Of a stretch of DNA of 64,000 nucleotides, positions 13,954-27,761 are shown piece by piece. The stretch spans positions 7,440,091-7,504,090 of the forward strand of contig CM035355.1 of the NCBI GenBank assembly GCA_020137815.1. The letters run 5' to 3'. The notes below the pieces were generated by a model that saw only the letters and a list, made by a program, of their open reading frames with translations, did no database searches and was not told the DNA's origin. Source of the DNA: Hormiphora californensis. Its lineage: Eukaryota > Ctenophora > Tentaculata > Cydippida > Pleurobrachiidae. The position numbers were made by a program, and so were the translations under genes. How positions within the stretch are numbered: the stretch's first letter is position 1; each line of letters begins with the position of its first letter.

Positions 13954-14584
13954 CCCAGATATAACGTTGTCTCCCTTGGAGTACTTCCCACATGAGGACC
14001 AGACAACTACACAGGACACAACTTTAGGACATAGCTCTGAAGGATTCTAGGGGAGGGCCGAGGGGAGACGCAGCGAAGGTCCAGTCTCTAGTATTACTTT
14101 TCCTGCGGTCATTTCCCAGCGTATTCTGATACGTAATTCATACGCTACAGCTGTACTCTTTGTACAGTCCAAGGACGTTAAAAATAAATGTTAAGCGACG
14201 CTAAATATTTGTGTATTTTGCTGAAAAAAGTAAAAATGTATAAGTTGAATCGTATAACATAAAACTTTCACACACACGATTAAAAAATCAGCCCGGCAAA
14301 AGTTATTGAACCAAAAAGAAATTATGACCGCACATTTAACCAACAATCACAGTTTGAGTTTACCCTCGCATACTGTCTAATCTACCAAGTCCCAGATTGT
14401 AACTACACTGTGAAAATGAACAATATCAAAACACCCAAACACCCTTCATATCATGCCCTAGTTATCCTCTTTGGGTCACCTCTCTCTGTCTATATCGCTG
14501 AATCAAATCTGAATAACGATATAATAATTGTCTTCTTCGTACCAAATACAAAACACAGCCACACAGTAGCTGGATTATAATAGT
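13954..14584. other. Convergent 3' flanks of DNAL4 and GRB2
   Basis: This AT-rich sequence must contain the 3' UTR and polyadenylation sites of both convergent genes. An AATAAA occurs on the plus strand near 14180. No coding exon is visible. Confidence 0.5.
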
Positions 14585-17500
14585 TCATTCGACTTTGGTG
14601 ACATAGTTGGCGGGGAAAACACCCTGTTTTCCGTTCACACACCCCCTCCACCAGTGAATGTCGGTGTCATCAAGAATCTGGATCTCTTGGCCACGTCTCA
14701 GGGACATTTCACCCGTTTCAACAGGGCTGAAGTCAAACAGCGCCTTGCATCTTCGCAACTGAGGATAGGGAGTTGGCGTGTTAAAGGGGTGGATAAAAGG
14801 GGGTTGAGAGGTTTGGGATTGAAGTTGGCCGTTGGGAAATCGCGGGGAAATATGTTCTAGCCCTTCGATTACGAGAGAGGGCAAGGGATAATAAAAGGCA
14901 AGGGAGAATGGGGAGTAAAGTAGTCTCATTTATGGACCGAGAGATCGAGTAGAGAGTTAGATATGGGGCGTGACAATGAAATATGTGAGGGTACGCAGTT
15001 GGGATGGTAACTGTGTGTGAGTGAGTGAGGTCAGATACCAATTTCGTTGGGAAATTAAGTTTTGCTCAGTCACTCCCTCTCATTTTCTTTGGGTGTGGCT
15101 AGAGAGAGCTTGGAAGAAGCTGTCAGTTCTAGAAAGCTTCATGACCTAACCGCCAACATCACACCCACATTCTTCCTGGTTTATTAGAGAATATCTCTAC
15201 TCATTATCCAATTATCTCAGTTCATTTTGTGATGACTCACAACTGTAAAAAACTCCCACCAAGTCACGTGACTTTTCACGTTGCGCGCATTTTGACAAAT
15301 ACTCAAGTACTCGCGCGCTACGTTTACGTCTTGGAGAATTGAACAAGTGCCAATCGGTGACACGGCCTGTCACAACAGCAGCTGCTCGGTGCATGCAGCA
15401 TATTTCTATGGCGGCGGGTTCTTTCATCATTATAGTGCTTCAGTAGTGCACTATCGGCTGGAGGAACAATCGTTGATCTACAGTTTATCAACAGTAGTTC
15501 TTTCGAATTTGCACTACAATCTTTTCCTCGGCGTCTCCCACTAACCCTCTCTATCTCACTGCCGATCTCTCCTTTCTCGTTTCTCTCTCCAGTCTCCCTC
15601 TCTCTTCCTCTCTAGCCGCCCTGTTAACATGAATAGTTCATGTAAGGGTTCATGTGAAACCATGTAAGGGAGGAGGAGGAGGAGCAAACAAAGCATGTGG
15701 AGATTTCGCTCTCACCCTCTCTCTCTCTATCTCTCTCCTTCTCTCCCCATCTCTCCCCTCAGCCTCTCCCTCGCTCTCCCACGCTTTACACTCGCACGCA
15801 CACCCAAACGAAGTAAGTTAGAGCTGTAAGTGGGGTTAGGTTAGGACATATATTATAGAGCGGATTGGCTAGGAGGATTCGCAGAGTGAATACGACACCA
15901 TCTCTACTTCTCTCTCTATAATTATACTTTACTTGAACTTTTTTTGGATCGGCCAGGTAAGTATATTAAATTTTTCACACGCTTTTTTTCAGAAAAAGGC
16001 CACTTAGTTAGGGGATTTTAGTATATTTTTTCAGCAAAATTTTTAACAAGCTAATTTCTTCACCAATAGGTCAGGATAGGTGTCTAGTATCACCAAAAAA
16101 AAGTACACGATAATCGGAAGTGCGCACGCGCGCTGAGCGCGCAAGAAGTAAACACATGTAAATACATGTATTTCTAGCCTGGCACGAAAACCCAAAAACC
16201 ATCTTAGGAGACGAGTAGAGAAAAAATCAATTATCCAATTATCTAATTAACCAGATGAGATAGAGACTTAATTCCAGCACCTACCCCCACTAATGCGAGG
16301 ACGCTACACAATCTAGTGCCCTTGATTTTTTCTCTACTCGTCTCCTAAGATGGTTTTTGGGTTTTCGTGCCAGGCTAGAAATAAATGTATTTACATGTGT
16401 TTACTTCTTGCGCGCTCAGCGCGCGTGCGCACTTCCGATTATCGTGTACTTTTTTTTGGTGATACTAGACACCTATCCGGACCTATTGGTGAAGAAATTA
16501 GCTTGTTAAAAATTTTGCTGAAAACTTGGCCCTTTTTTTACTAAAATCCCCTTATTAACTCGAGACAGTACGGACAAGTCTATGATCTTCCGCCTTTCTA
16601 TTTTGTTCCATCTAAATATCTCTATGTAGACACTAAAATAACTAGCGGCAGAGACATTGTTCTACTGCAAACAGGCCTGCAAACGAGCTAGAAATTAACA
16701 AGCCTCGTTATAACATATGGCTGGTTGCCAAGATGCCGCTGATAACTGATTGTCTGATTGGGACACGGACACGGATCTAGATTATCATAGAACAGATCTC
16801 CTGGTAATCAGTAATGGACATAACAGTGATCAGACTGATCACATTGTACACACTAAATAATAATAAGTAATATATCCATCCTCTAAATATTTAGAACCAG
16901 CAGTACAGTCGGGCCCCGATTTAGTGACATCCTCGGGGGAAAAAATCCTGCCACTAAATCGGGGTGCCACTAAATCGGGGTGCCACTAAATCGGGGCCCG
17001 ACTGTAGTATCTAGTTTTTGTTCTGGAGAAATCTGATTTTCTCTACCCGTTACCGCTGATAAAGGGGAAATACACGGCTAAGTGATTTTACACAGCCTAG
17101 AATTATCTCTTTCTCCCTCTCATTCTCTCCCACTTTTCTCCCTCTCATTCTCTCACTTTAATTTCCTCACTAGCCTTGTTGCTGCTAGTGTTATATACCA
17201 AATTACTCATGACGTCATTCTTTTTCCTGGATCTGACACCTGCAGTGCACGTCCTGCACTGATTACTGAATACACGTCAGAATAAAAAACAGGAGCTGAT
17301 TTGATATTGGATAAAATGTGGCCCCATGAATGGTGGTAGACATGTCTAGACATATTATGGAATGTGATAATGAAGATATTGACGGATGACAAATTGGTGT
17401 TCCGACTGAACCATGAGATATAGATGTGTGTGTAGCACAAGCAGAATAGAAGGGGAGGGGAAGGAGATGTGTGTGTAGCACAAGCAGAATAGAAGGGGAG

Positions 17501-20500
17501 GGACGAAGGTTCCAGGCCGGCCGCGATTTAACGGACTAATACACCCAACTAGCCCGTTAATACACCCAACTAGCCCGGAAAATTGGGATCAGGATGTAAG
17601 CTGAGAATGTGCTAGTTACCTTTTTATTTGGAGACTTCAGGAACAGTTTTGAGTTAGTTGTCACAGTGTTGCTCTTGTAATACTCAATCAGGGCGTTTAG
17701 TGACTTGAACTTTTTTAACCTGAACAGGAAGGGATGAAAGTTACAATATTATGTCATGCCTGTGGGAAGAATTAGCACATTTGTTTTGAATAAGCTGTGA
17801 AATGAAGTTCTTACCACCGTTACTACGTTATGACGTGATGTGGGAATACACGAAACAAACACATGGAGCTTCAATTCCTAATATGGAATGGCTCCAATTC
17901 CTTATATAGTCGAATTTTTTATTTAAGCGACAGGCCGCCGCACACTCAATTAGTTAATTGGCCATATCTCCGGTTCCTGATAAGATAAAGACTTGATCCT
18001 GGTTGCGTTGGAAAGATAAACCTATCACTCCAGTGTTCCAGCGTTCCTGATATTCTTCAACAAGCATTGGTTTTTCCTACGATTAAGAACCCCCATGGGG
18101 ACAAAGACTCCTTATCCAACTACCGTCCAGTCTCCAACCTACCGTTTATCTCCAAATTACTGGAAAAGGTTGTCCTAGAGCAGCTGAACTCATACCTCAA
18201 TGAGAATGAGTTACTGAACAAACATCAATCGGGTTATCGGGTGGGACATAGTTGTGAAACACTCCTGATGGGTATGTTTGATGATTTACTACGAGACCTT
18301 GATGAAGGAAAGGTCACTGGCCTCTTTCTTTTAGACATGAGTGCCGCCTTTGATACAGTGGACCATGGGAAGCTGCTAGAGACTCTGGAAGGACGTTTTG
18401 GAGTGAAAGGCTCTGTGCTGGATTGGTTTGCCAGCTATCTACAGTGTAGGAATTACCGAGTTAATGTGGAGGGGGAGCTTTCGAGGATCATCACGCTGAT
18501 ATGTGGAGTTCCACAGGGGTCACTGCTTGGGCCGGTATTGTTCTTGTTGTATGTCGAGGAGCTCCAGGACTTGGTTAGACCCTTTGGTCTGAGGATTAAG
18601 CTATACGCCGATGACTCTCAACTGTACATCAGTCTTGTGCCTACTGACGAGGATGGTTGGAATGCAGCGAAGGAGAGGATTGAGGAGTGTCTATCAAGTG
18701 TGAAACTGTGGATGAGTGATCACTGGCTTAAGTGTAATGAGGCAAAGACAGAGTTTTTACTGTTAGGTAAGAGCAGTGCTCTGGATAAGATGGTCTTCCA
18801 GCCCACGGTAAGCTTTGGAGGAGTGGAAATCAGCCCTATGGAATTTACTGGATCTGCAGGGAAGACCCTGGGTGTATTCCTTGACAGTAACATTTCGATG
18901 GAAAGGCAGATCAACAGTGTTAAGAAGCAATGTGGAATGCTTCTCAAGAATTTGTGGCAGGTTAACCGATGTTTGGATAAACCGACCAAGATGCTTCTGG
19001 TGAAGCAACTCATCGTTTCGAGACTTGACTACTGTAATGTCCTTTATTCTGGCTTACCAAAGAAGCTCCTGGATAGCTTGCAGCGAGTTCTGAACTCATG
19101 TGTCAGATTTGTGTATGGCCTGTATGGTCACCAGGACAGTTACATGCCCTACTTGAGTGAAATGCACGTCCTCCCGATTGAACAGCGAGTTAAGTTCAAG
19201 GTTTGCTTAATGGCGTACAAGATTGTGCATGGCTTGGCTCCAGTGTACCTGCAGGAACAGGTCCCTGTGGATGATGGACTACATGTGATCCGGACTACCA
19301 GAGGAAACGCTCAGCCTGATGGCCTCAAGCTGAGGTATCCTAAGCTATCCAGTGTGAATGCAACTTCTAAGTTGAGGAGGAGACGTCCGTCGGTTTATCT
19401 GCCTGAAATCTGGAATAAGCTTTCCATTGATCTGAGAGCAATTGACTCTGTGGACTCTTTCAAGTCTAAGCTAAAGACTAGTCTCTTCATTGAGGCTTTC
19501 GGTGAATCCTGATTGTCCTATGAGTGTTCTCTCCATCTTACTGAGGTTTGTTCTCTAGCTGGTACCTGTTTTATTTTTTCTGTATTTTGGCTCGTGGCGA
19601 GCAGAAGTGTGAAGCACGTTTTGGGTTTTTTCATAGCACGAGTGTTTTCTATCTATTGGACTTTTAAACCATCTTTTTAGAGTTCCAGGACTCTATCTCA
19701 GTCTGTTATGTTTTCAGTTACCGATAGTTATGTGGGCCGTTGTTTTTTTCTTTACCATTTTTTGTGCAATATTAAGGATAAGTCGGCAGGTATATTCAAG
19801 TATGTTAACCGTTCAGATCATCCTTCAGTGACAGCAACAGTTCTACTGCTCTGTCCCTGTCGGATATGGGCGGAATACAAACATAGTTATTATTATTATT
19901 ATTATCTTTCCAATGGCACCAAGAAAAAGTCGCTAGCTTATCAGGAACCGGAAATCGATTTCAAGCGCTGCATTTTGATGCACGGCGGCCTGTCGCTTAA
20001 ATAAAAAATTGGACTTTATGGATTGATGAAATGATAGCTCCATATGGTGAAATATGTTTCTCTGAAAAATGGTGAATGTCATTTGTTATGATAGAAAATA
20101 TAAATGCTGTTAGAGGAATGAAGAGAACTAACAGAGGGTGTGTGAAGAGAGAAAGGGATTTACAGCCATATGGTAGTTTTGACAATATTAGACACCCACG
20201 TACAACAGTTGACTGGACAGTTGCCTAAAAATACAAAATTACAGTCTAATTATTGCACTTCACCGTGGTGGGTTATGTAACTTCTTTAGAAGAAAAAGTT
20301 CTCGTCCTAGCTTGTACCGATCTAAAAACCGCAAACGGCCCGGCTACTTCCCCTAACTCTCTCTGTGAGAGGTAACAAAACTCCAGTTATTCCAGAACAT
20401 GCTGCCCCACCCCATCTAAGTTATTGGGGCAGGGGGCGGGGCAGCATTTAGTTGCTAGGGAAACAGACAAGTAGGGGGCGGGGCAGCATTTAGTTGCTAG

Positions 20501-23500
20501 GGAAATAGAGAAGTAGGGGTGGGGCAGCATTTAGTTACTATGGAAAAAGACAAGTAGGAAACACAGTAATAACGGAACTTATTATTAAACCCACACAGAC
20601 ATGTATCAGTCAAATGAGCCGCCTGAACAGCAGTATGAAAATACACGAATGATGGTGAATAGGTCCTGGATTATTATAAGAAGTAGGTAATATGATAAGA
20701 GGGATCAGAAGGTGTGTGGTTGTGTAACTCACCAAATGTAGTACAGGCCATCCTTGTCCGGGAGTAGCTTGAAATGGTGAACTGATTCCTTGCCACTCCT
20801 AACAGACAGTGAGAAGGCCCCTGAAACAGAGTGAGTAGTTGAGAGTAGTCTTGAAACATAGAGAGTGAGAGAATGTAACGTTCTTACTGAAACAGAGAGA
20901 GTGAGTAGTGTGAGCATTTAGAATTCTTGGAAAGTGTATGAGATTAGTTAGGGCATTTTAGCGAAAAAAAGGCCAAGTCTTAAGCAAAATTTTTAACAAG
21001 CTAATTTCTTCACCAGTAGGTAGGTAGGTGCTCTAGTATGACCAAAAAAAAAGATACGATAATCGGAAGTGCGCACGCGCGCTGAGCGCACAAAAAGTAA
21101 ACACATGTAAATACATGTTTTTCTAGCCTGGCATGAAAACCCTAAAACCATCTTAGGAGACGAGTAGAGAAAAAATCAAGGGCACTAGATTGTGTAGCGT
21201 CCTCGCATTAGTGGGGGTAGGTTCTGGAATTAAGTCTCTATCTCATCTGGTTAATTAGATAATTGGATAATTAGATATGCGCATAACCGTATTTTGGCTA
21301 TATGGCTATAGCCACTTAGGAATGGTTTAGAGACTTTTCACTGGTGCCATTTTGTAGGCAATAGCCAAGTTATGGGGGGTCGACGTCGGACTTTTAAGCT
21401 CTATCTCTAACCGTTTAGCCGCTATTTGGCTTTAAAGATGCTCAAAATCGGGCTTTTTACCGTTTTTGCTCATTTTGAGCATCTTTAAAGCCAAATAACG
21501 GCCAAACGGTTGGAGATAGAGCTTAAAAGTCCGACGTCAACCCCCCATAACTTGGCTATTGCCTACAAAATGGCACCAGTGAAAAGTCTCTAAACCATTC
21601 CTAAGTGGCTATAGCCATATAGCCAAAATACGGTTATGCGCATATCTAATTATCCAATTATCTAATTAACCAGATGAGATAGAGACTTAATTCCAGAACC
21701 TACCCCCACTAATGCGAGGACGCTACACAATCTAGTGCCCTTGATTTTTTCTCTACTCGTCTCCTAAGATGGTTTTGGGTTTTCATGTATTTACATGTGT
21801 TTACTTTTTGTGCGCTCAGCGCGCGTGCGCACTTCCGATTATCGTATCTTTTTTTTGGTCATACTAGACACCTACCCGGACCTACTGGTGAAGAAATTAG
21901 CTTGTTAAAAATTTTGCGGATAAAATTTACTATTATTCCCTTACTAGATAAAGGGAAATAATAATATTTTCTGTGAGGTAATCGCCGAGGGCACGGTGCC
22001 CCTGAAGGACGTTCCACCTCGACCGAGTCCCCCAGCAAAACGAACGGTTGTGTGACCTAAAGGGGACCTCTGGGAACTACGGAGGACCGTGGGGGAAAAG
22101 ATTTAAAAGTAGCCTAAAAAATTAAAACGATAGAAAGATAGCTATCGTTTTTTTCACTTTGAAAATACGACATTTCTTTAACAAAATCCTTGATCAGGAA
22201 GATGCAAGTGTCTCCCACCTATTTTTTGACGTAGAATCGAATGCCGTTGAAGTCAAATCTCTAAAATGTTAGAAAAATGGTGAAAATCGCGTTTTTAGGT
22301 GTTTTTTGGTGAAAAAAGCGTTCAAACTGGTACTAGATGATGAGATAGAGTCCCAAAAGTATGACAAATCGCTTTTTTGGGACCTTTTCGCCCTAGAAGC
22401 AGATTTTTATGAAAATCTGGTTCAGCGCCTATTCTCTGTATACTTTCAAAGAAGGTGAATATTGCTCTAATTTAGCCAATTTTGAAGAAAAGTCATCCAA
22501 AACAGTACTAGATGATGAGATAGTGGCCCAAAAATATAACTAATCGATGTTTTGGGTCTTTTCCGTCCTAGAAACAAATTTGCATAGCGGTCGGATGATA
22601 CCTTTCCTCTCGGTAGGCCTCTGAAGTAGGTGGAAATAGCCAAAATATAGCGATTGCGGCAAATGAATGTGAATAAACGTTTACCAAACCCACTTCATCA
22701 TCATGTATGGCTCTTGCATAGTCCAGTAGCCCAGAGATAGGTCATACATGATGCTAAAGTGGGTTTGGTCAACGTTTATTCACATTCATTTGCCGCAATC
22801 GCTATATTTTGGCTATTTCCACCTACTTCAGAGGCCTACCGAGAGGAAAGGTATCATCCGACCGCTATGCAAATTTGTTTCTAGGACGGAAAAGACCCAA
22901 AACATCGATTAGTTATATTTTTGGGCCACTATCTCATCATCTAGTACTGTTTTGGATGACTTTTCTTCAAAATTGGCTAAATTAGAGCAATATTCACCTT
23001 CTTTGAAAGTATACAGAGAATAGGCGCTGAACCAGATTTTCATAAAAATCTGCTTCTAGGGCGAAAAGGTCCCAAAAAAGCGATTTGTCATACTTTTGGG
23101 ACTCTATCTCATCATCTAGTACCAGTTTGAACGCTTTTTTCACCAAAAAACACCTAAAAACGCGATTTTCACCATTTTTCTAACATTTTAGAGATTTGAC
23201 TTCAACGGCATTCGATTCTACGTCAAAAAATAGGTGGGAGACACTTGCATCTTCCTGATCAAGGATTTTGTTAAAGAAATGTCGTATTTTCAAAGTGAAA
23301 AAAACGATAGCTATCTTTCTATCGTTTTAATTTTTTAGGCTACTTTTAAATCTTTTCCCCCACGGTCCTCCGTAGTTCCCAGAGGTCCCCTTTAGGTCAC
23401 ACAACCGTTCGTTTTGCTGGGGGACTCGGTCGAGGTGGAACGTCCTTAAGGGGCACCGTGAGGGAAACATGACTAGACAAGTGATGATTTGTCGACAGAG

Positions 23501-26500
23501 CGAGGGATAGAGAGGGATATAATATTTCTGGCGGAAATTTACATCACGAATAGGAATAACCCATTTTGATTTGTCGGACACCCCCTATAAATCAATGTTT
23601 AGATTCTCTGATTCTGAAAGGTTTCCTAGGGATGAATTTGAAGCGAGGAAAAGGAAACTTGTTCGTATAGATGTGGTCGTGGTGGTGGTGCACTCCACTT
23701 TAGACCCCATGTTTGTTTGTGTGTGTTGTGTAAAGTGTGAAACCTCCCACGGGTCCACTTGCTGTTTAAATAGATAGCACTGCAGAGCTACTACTACACA
23801 GGTGCTGGTGTCAAAATGATTTGAAAACATTCAATCACCGTCATTTCTTTAAACTTTCTATATCTCTCTTACTCTCCTTCTCTCAAGTACATACTGGACA
23901 TATTTTACACGTTTAAAAAATTTTTACGTCACCAGAATAAATATTATGCATGTTATGATTATGTATGTTTTGAATCTTCGATCTTCGTGTGTGATGTAAA
24001 GCTTTTAACTTACAAGGGGAACAACATAATTGCCTTTTAAGATGCAAAATCTTGGTCAACATCCCTAATTTCCCTACGTACCCTCCCCCATGAATTATTT
24101 TAGGAACTTTGAAGAGCTTGATAAGTGGCTAGAACAGTATCAAAGTTTGAGAAATGGCAAGTAGCAATCCTACAACGAGATGAGATGGTATCACACAACG
24201 ATCAGGCACAATTTGAGATGGATAACAAAGTGATTGACACAACGAGACACATTTCCTAATGTGTGCACTTATAAAAATAAACATTGTTCCATCAGCCCTT
24301 TAAATATCAGGTGTTCAAACCCTTTCACCACTTCTGGCAAAATGTTTCGGTTGCTGCTTCTATCTGTCCTGGTTGCGGCTGGGATCCAGGTGCTCCATGC
24401 TATAAAACATGACGCAGACTTTGTCTTCCCCCTTGACATGCCCCAAGCTGAGAGGAAGTGTATGAAGAAATGTGGGTGTCTCTATGTAGTGGATGCAAAG
24501 GAGCAGGCGGATTGTAGGGTGGAATGTCATTACAATTGTCTTCCGGATTATCAGCTAGAAGAGGTAAACTTATATAATCACTGCGCTGGCAAGCGCAAAG
24601 GTTGCCATTCCCCCCCCCCCTCAAAAAGCGCTGCCAGAAACGCAGTTATACGTTTTATGGGTTTCGTGCGCGCGTAGGAGAGACGCTTTTTATAAGTGAA
24701 TGTGACGCCAAACGAAAAGAGATAGAGACTTCATCTTTTCACAGCTGGTAGATCTACTGGATGTGTGTGCATTAGTCGTAGTGGGGTCCCTTTTCATCGC
24801 CAGGAACGTCCTACAGAACGTCTTAAAGTCGTAATTTTTCAGACTCTAACCAAAATTCTTTGAGCTCAATTGACACCCTGAAGATGGATTCTAATCGAAA
24901 ATCGAAGACTATATCATGGAAAGAGAATTGTCTGAACTTTCAGACACGTGAACGCGAATTTTCAAAACTAGATGTATAAGGGTCTTAAAACGCGTCTAAA
25001 GTGTTATGACTGTTTAAAAACAGATATGACGTTATGGGTTTCTTCGCTATAGCGGACTCAAATCTCATCCAATCGATCTCAAACTTGGTCAGTATCTTCA
25101 TCTAGGTGGACCCGATATTATGACGTCATAATTTTGACGTTACAACGTCGTGACGTCGTTTTATGACGTCAAAATGACGTCAAAAATGATAATTTCTCAA
25201 TTTCGCGACTCTAACCTCTCGGTACCTATTCTACTAAATCTACATGGATAAAAAAAATCCCAAAAATGATGCAAATTATACCAAAACTAATTGAAATTAG
25301 TAGGCCGGAAAGGTTGCCTTACGATTTGAGCTACCTTTGGCACCAGTAAATTCCCTTTTGAAGATAACCGAAGCATCTGTAACCTGTCTATACCCCGTGA
25401 AAGTTGCGGTGCCTAAGGTAGCTCAAATCGTAAGGCAACCTTTCCGGCCTACTAATTTCAATTAGTTTTGGTATAATAATATAACAGACAAAATAGTACA
25501 TATGGTCATGTCATTTTTACTTTTTAGGGTTTTTTAACACCGTGGATATTATAGTGGAAGCTCTTTCGGTTTTGAGCCGCACGGCGCACGCGACTCAAAT
25601 CCTGCTCTCTGATCGGCTGAAATTTCGAGTGTGCAAAATTTCAGCCAATCACAGCTTAGGACTTGAGCCGCACGCCCTGCTCAAAACCGTAAGAGCTTCC
25701 ACTATTACGGGATTTTACTTACACTAACCGTACAATCGTCCGCAGACAAATGCTAAATTCGCTAAGGAATTTGGTAAAAATATTGGAGATATTGGAGTAG
25801 TGGCAGCGGCTGCCATGTGGAAAGAAACATTCGGGGATTCCGTCGATGCCGAATTCCACCCTCCACCCCCTGGCGGAAGAATGGGAGGCGGAGAGGATGA
25901 TGGAGAGCACCCGTTCCCACCACCCCCGCATGGAATGGACGGAGACCACTCGTACCCACCACACCCGCCACCCCCTCATGGAGAGGATGGAGAGCACCCG
26001 TACCCTCCACCCCCGCATGGAGAGGATGGAGAGCACCCACCACCCCCTCATGGAGAGGATGGAGAGCACCCTCCACCCCCTCATGGAGAGGATGGAGAGC
26101 ACCCGCCACCCCCTCATGGAGAGGATGGAGAGCACCCGTACCCGCCACCCCCTCATGGAGAGGATGGAGAGCACCCTCCACCCCCTCATGGAGAGGATGG
26201 AGAGCACCCGTATCCACCACCCCCTCATGGAGAGGATGGAGAGCACCCGTATCCACCACCCCCTCATGGCGAGGATGGTGAAATGGAGAATGGAAAATTC
26301 CCACCACCCCCTGGACACGATAGTGACCTAGAGGATGGAGAGCACCCACCACCACCCCCTCCCCCACACGGTGGAGGTAATGATAAAGGTAATTAAGCTC
26401 AGAGTACCTTTTGTTCTACCAAATTCCCTCCATTTTTTGACAGAGCGTCAAACCTCAATTCCGATGGCTAACAGATAGTTCTATGTTCGTTTTATTCCAG

Positions 26501-27044
26501 GATTCGATGGCTAAATATTAATTAATGTTTTTTTTTCAGGATCAGAATCAGATCAGGGAGGAAAGAAGAAGAAAGAAAAGAAGAAAAAGAAGAGTGCAGC
26601 AGAAAAGGCCGCCAACAAGAGAGAGAAACGAAAGCACAAGTGCATGGATAAGTGTATGAGAAAGTGTACGAAGGGTCAGGAAAAGACAAATGAGGTGAAA
26701 GATGGATGTGAAAATGAATGCGAAACTATAAAATGCAGGAGGTACTTCTAATCAGCGGAGAGTGACTTGTGTTGATGCCATCACGCTAAAAAATTACTAA
26801 AAAATTACTAAAAAAATTTAAGGAGAGTACGACCAATGCAACATATATGTGTTGTTAGTAGTGACAATATTGTAGTAATTTTACAACTTATTTGTCAAAA
26901 TTTTAGTTCAATTGTTTAGTTGAAGTTGAATTCTTTGTTCCTTTTCTTGTTTTTATTAAACAAAATACATAAGAATGGCAGAGTAGTAGAGGGAAAATAG
27001 AGAGGTAGTGAGAGAGAAAGAGAGAGAGAGAGAGAGAAAGAGAG

Positions 27045-27119
<75 letters not shown>

Positions 27120-27720
27120 AAGTATGTATGTTTGTTTATGTTAAAGTAAGGTATGCACTTGACATGCTATGTGCTTGCGAAAGTGTTAAAACACAGTAAC
27201 ACTAAAATGATCAGGTGACTCAGTGATATGATTTAAACCCTTATAATAAGCATACCGAAAACATGTTATTTATTCTCTATTTAAAATAGAGTAAAAGCTT
27301 TTTGATAATACATACCTAAATTCAGCGTTGTCTAGACCGCCTAATGGCTAGCAGGCAGCAGCTGACGCAGGAAACTTGATATTCGATCAAACGGTGAAAC
27401 AGGCGAAAGAGAGAAAGTTGGAGATGAAAAAGGGAGAGCTCAGAGAGAGAGAGAAAGAGAGGCTACGTGTCGGTTTGTGGTAGCACGAGAAAAGGGACAC
27501 TCAAAAGTTGATTAATTTACTCTCAACTGACACATACTGTCTGCTTCAAGCCACCAACAACACAGCCTAGAAACAGCTCGAAGCTTGTTATGATTCCTAG
27601 ACGTGTTATATGGATGTTTGCCACTGGAAAATGAATGGTTTTGTGTGTCTGTGTTTCAGTGAAAAACATCATACAGAGATCTTAGATCATGTTCATATTT
27701 GAGTCTCTCTCTCTCTCTCT

Positions 27721-27761
<41 letters not shown>

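Noticed and set aside
25719-26367. Minus-strand and alternative-frame repeats opposite the His/Pro tract
   Set aside because: They are shadows of the repeat. Only the plus frame joins in phase to the signal-peptide exon and the Cys-rich last exon.
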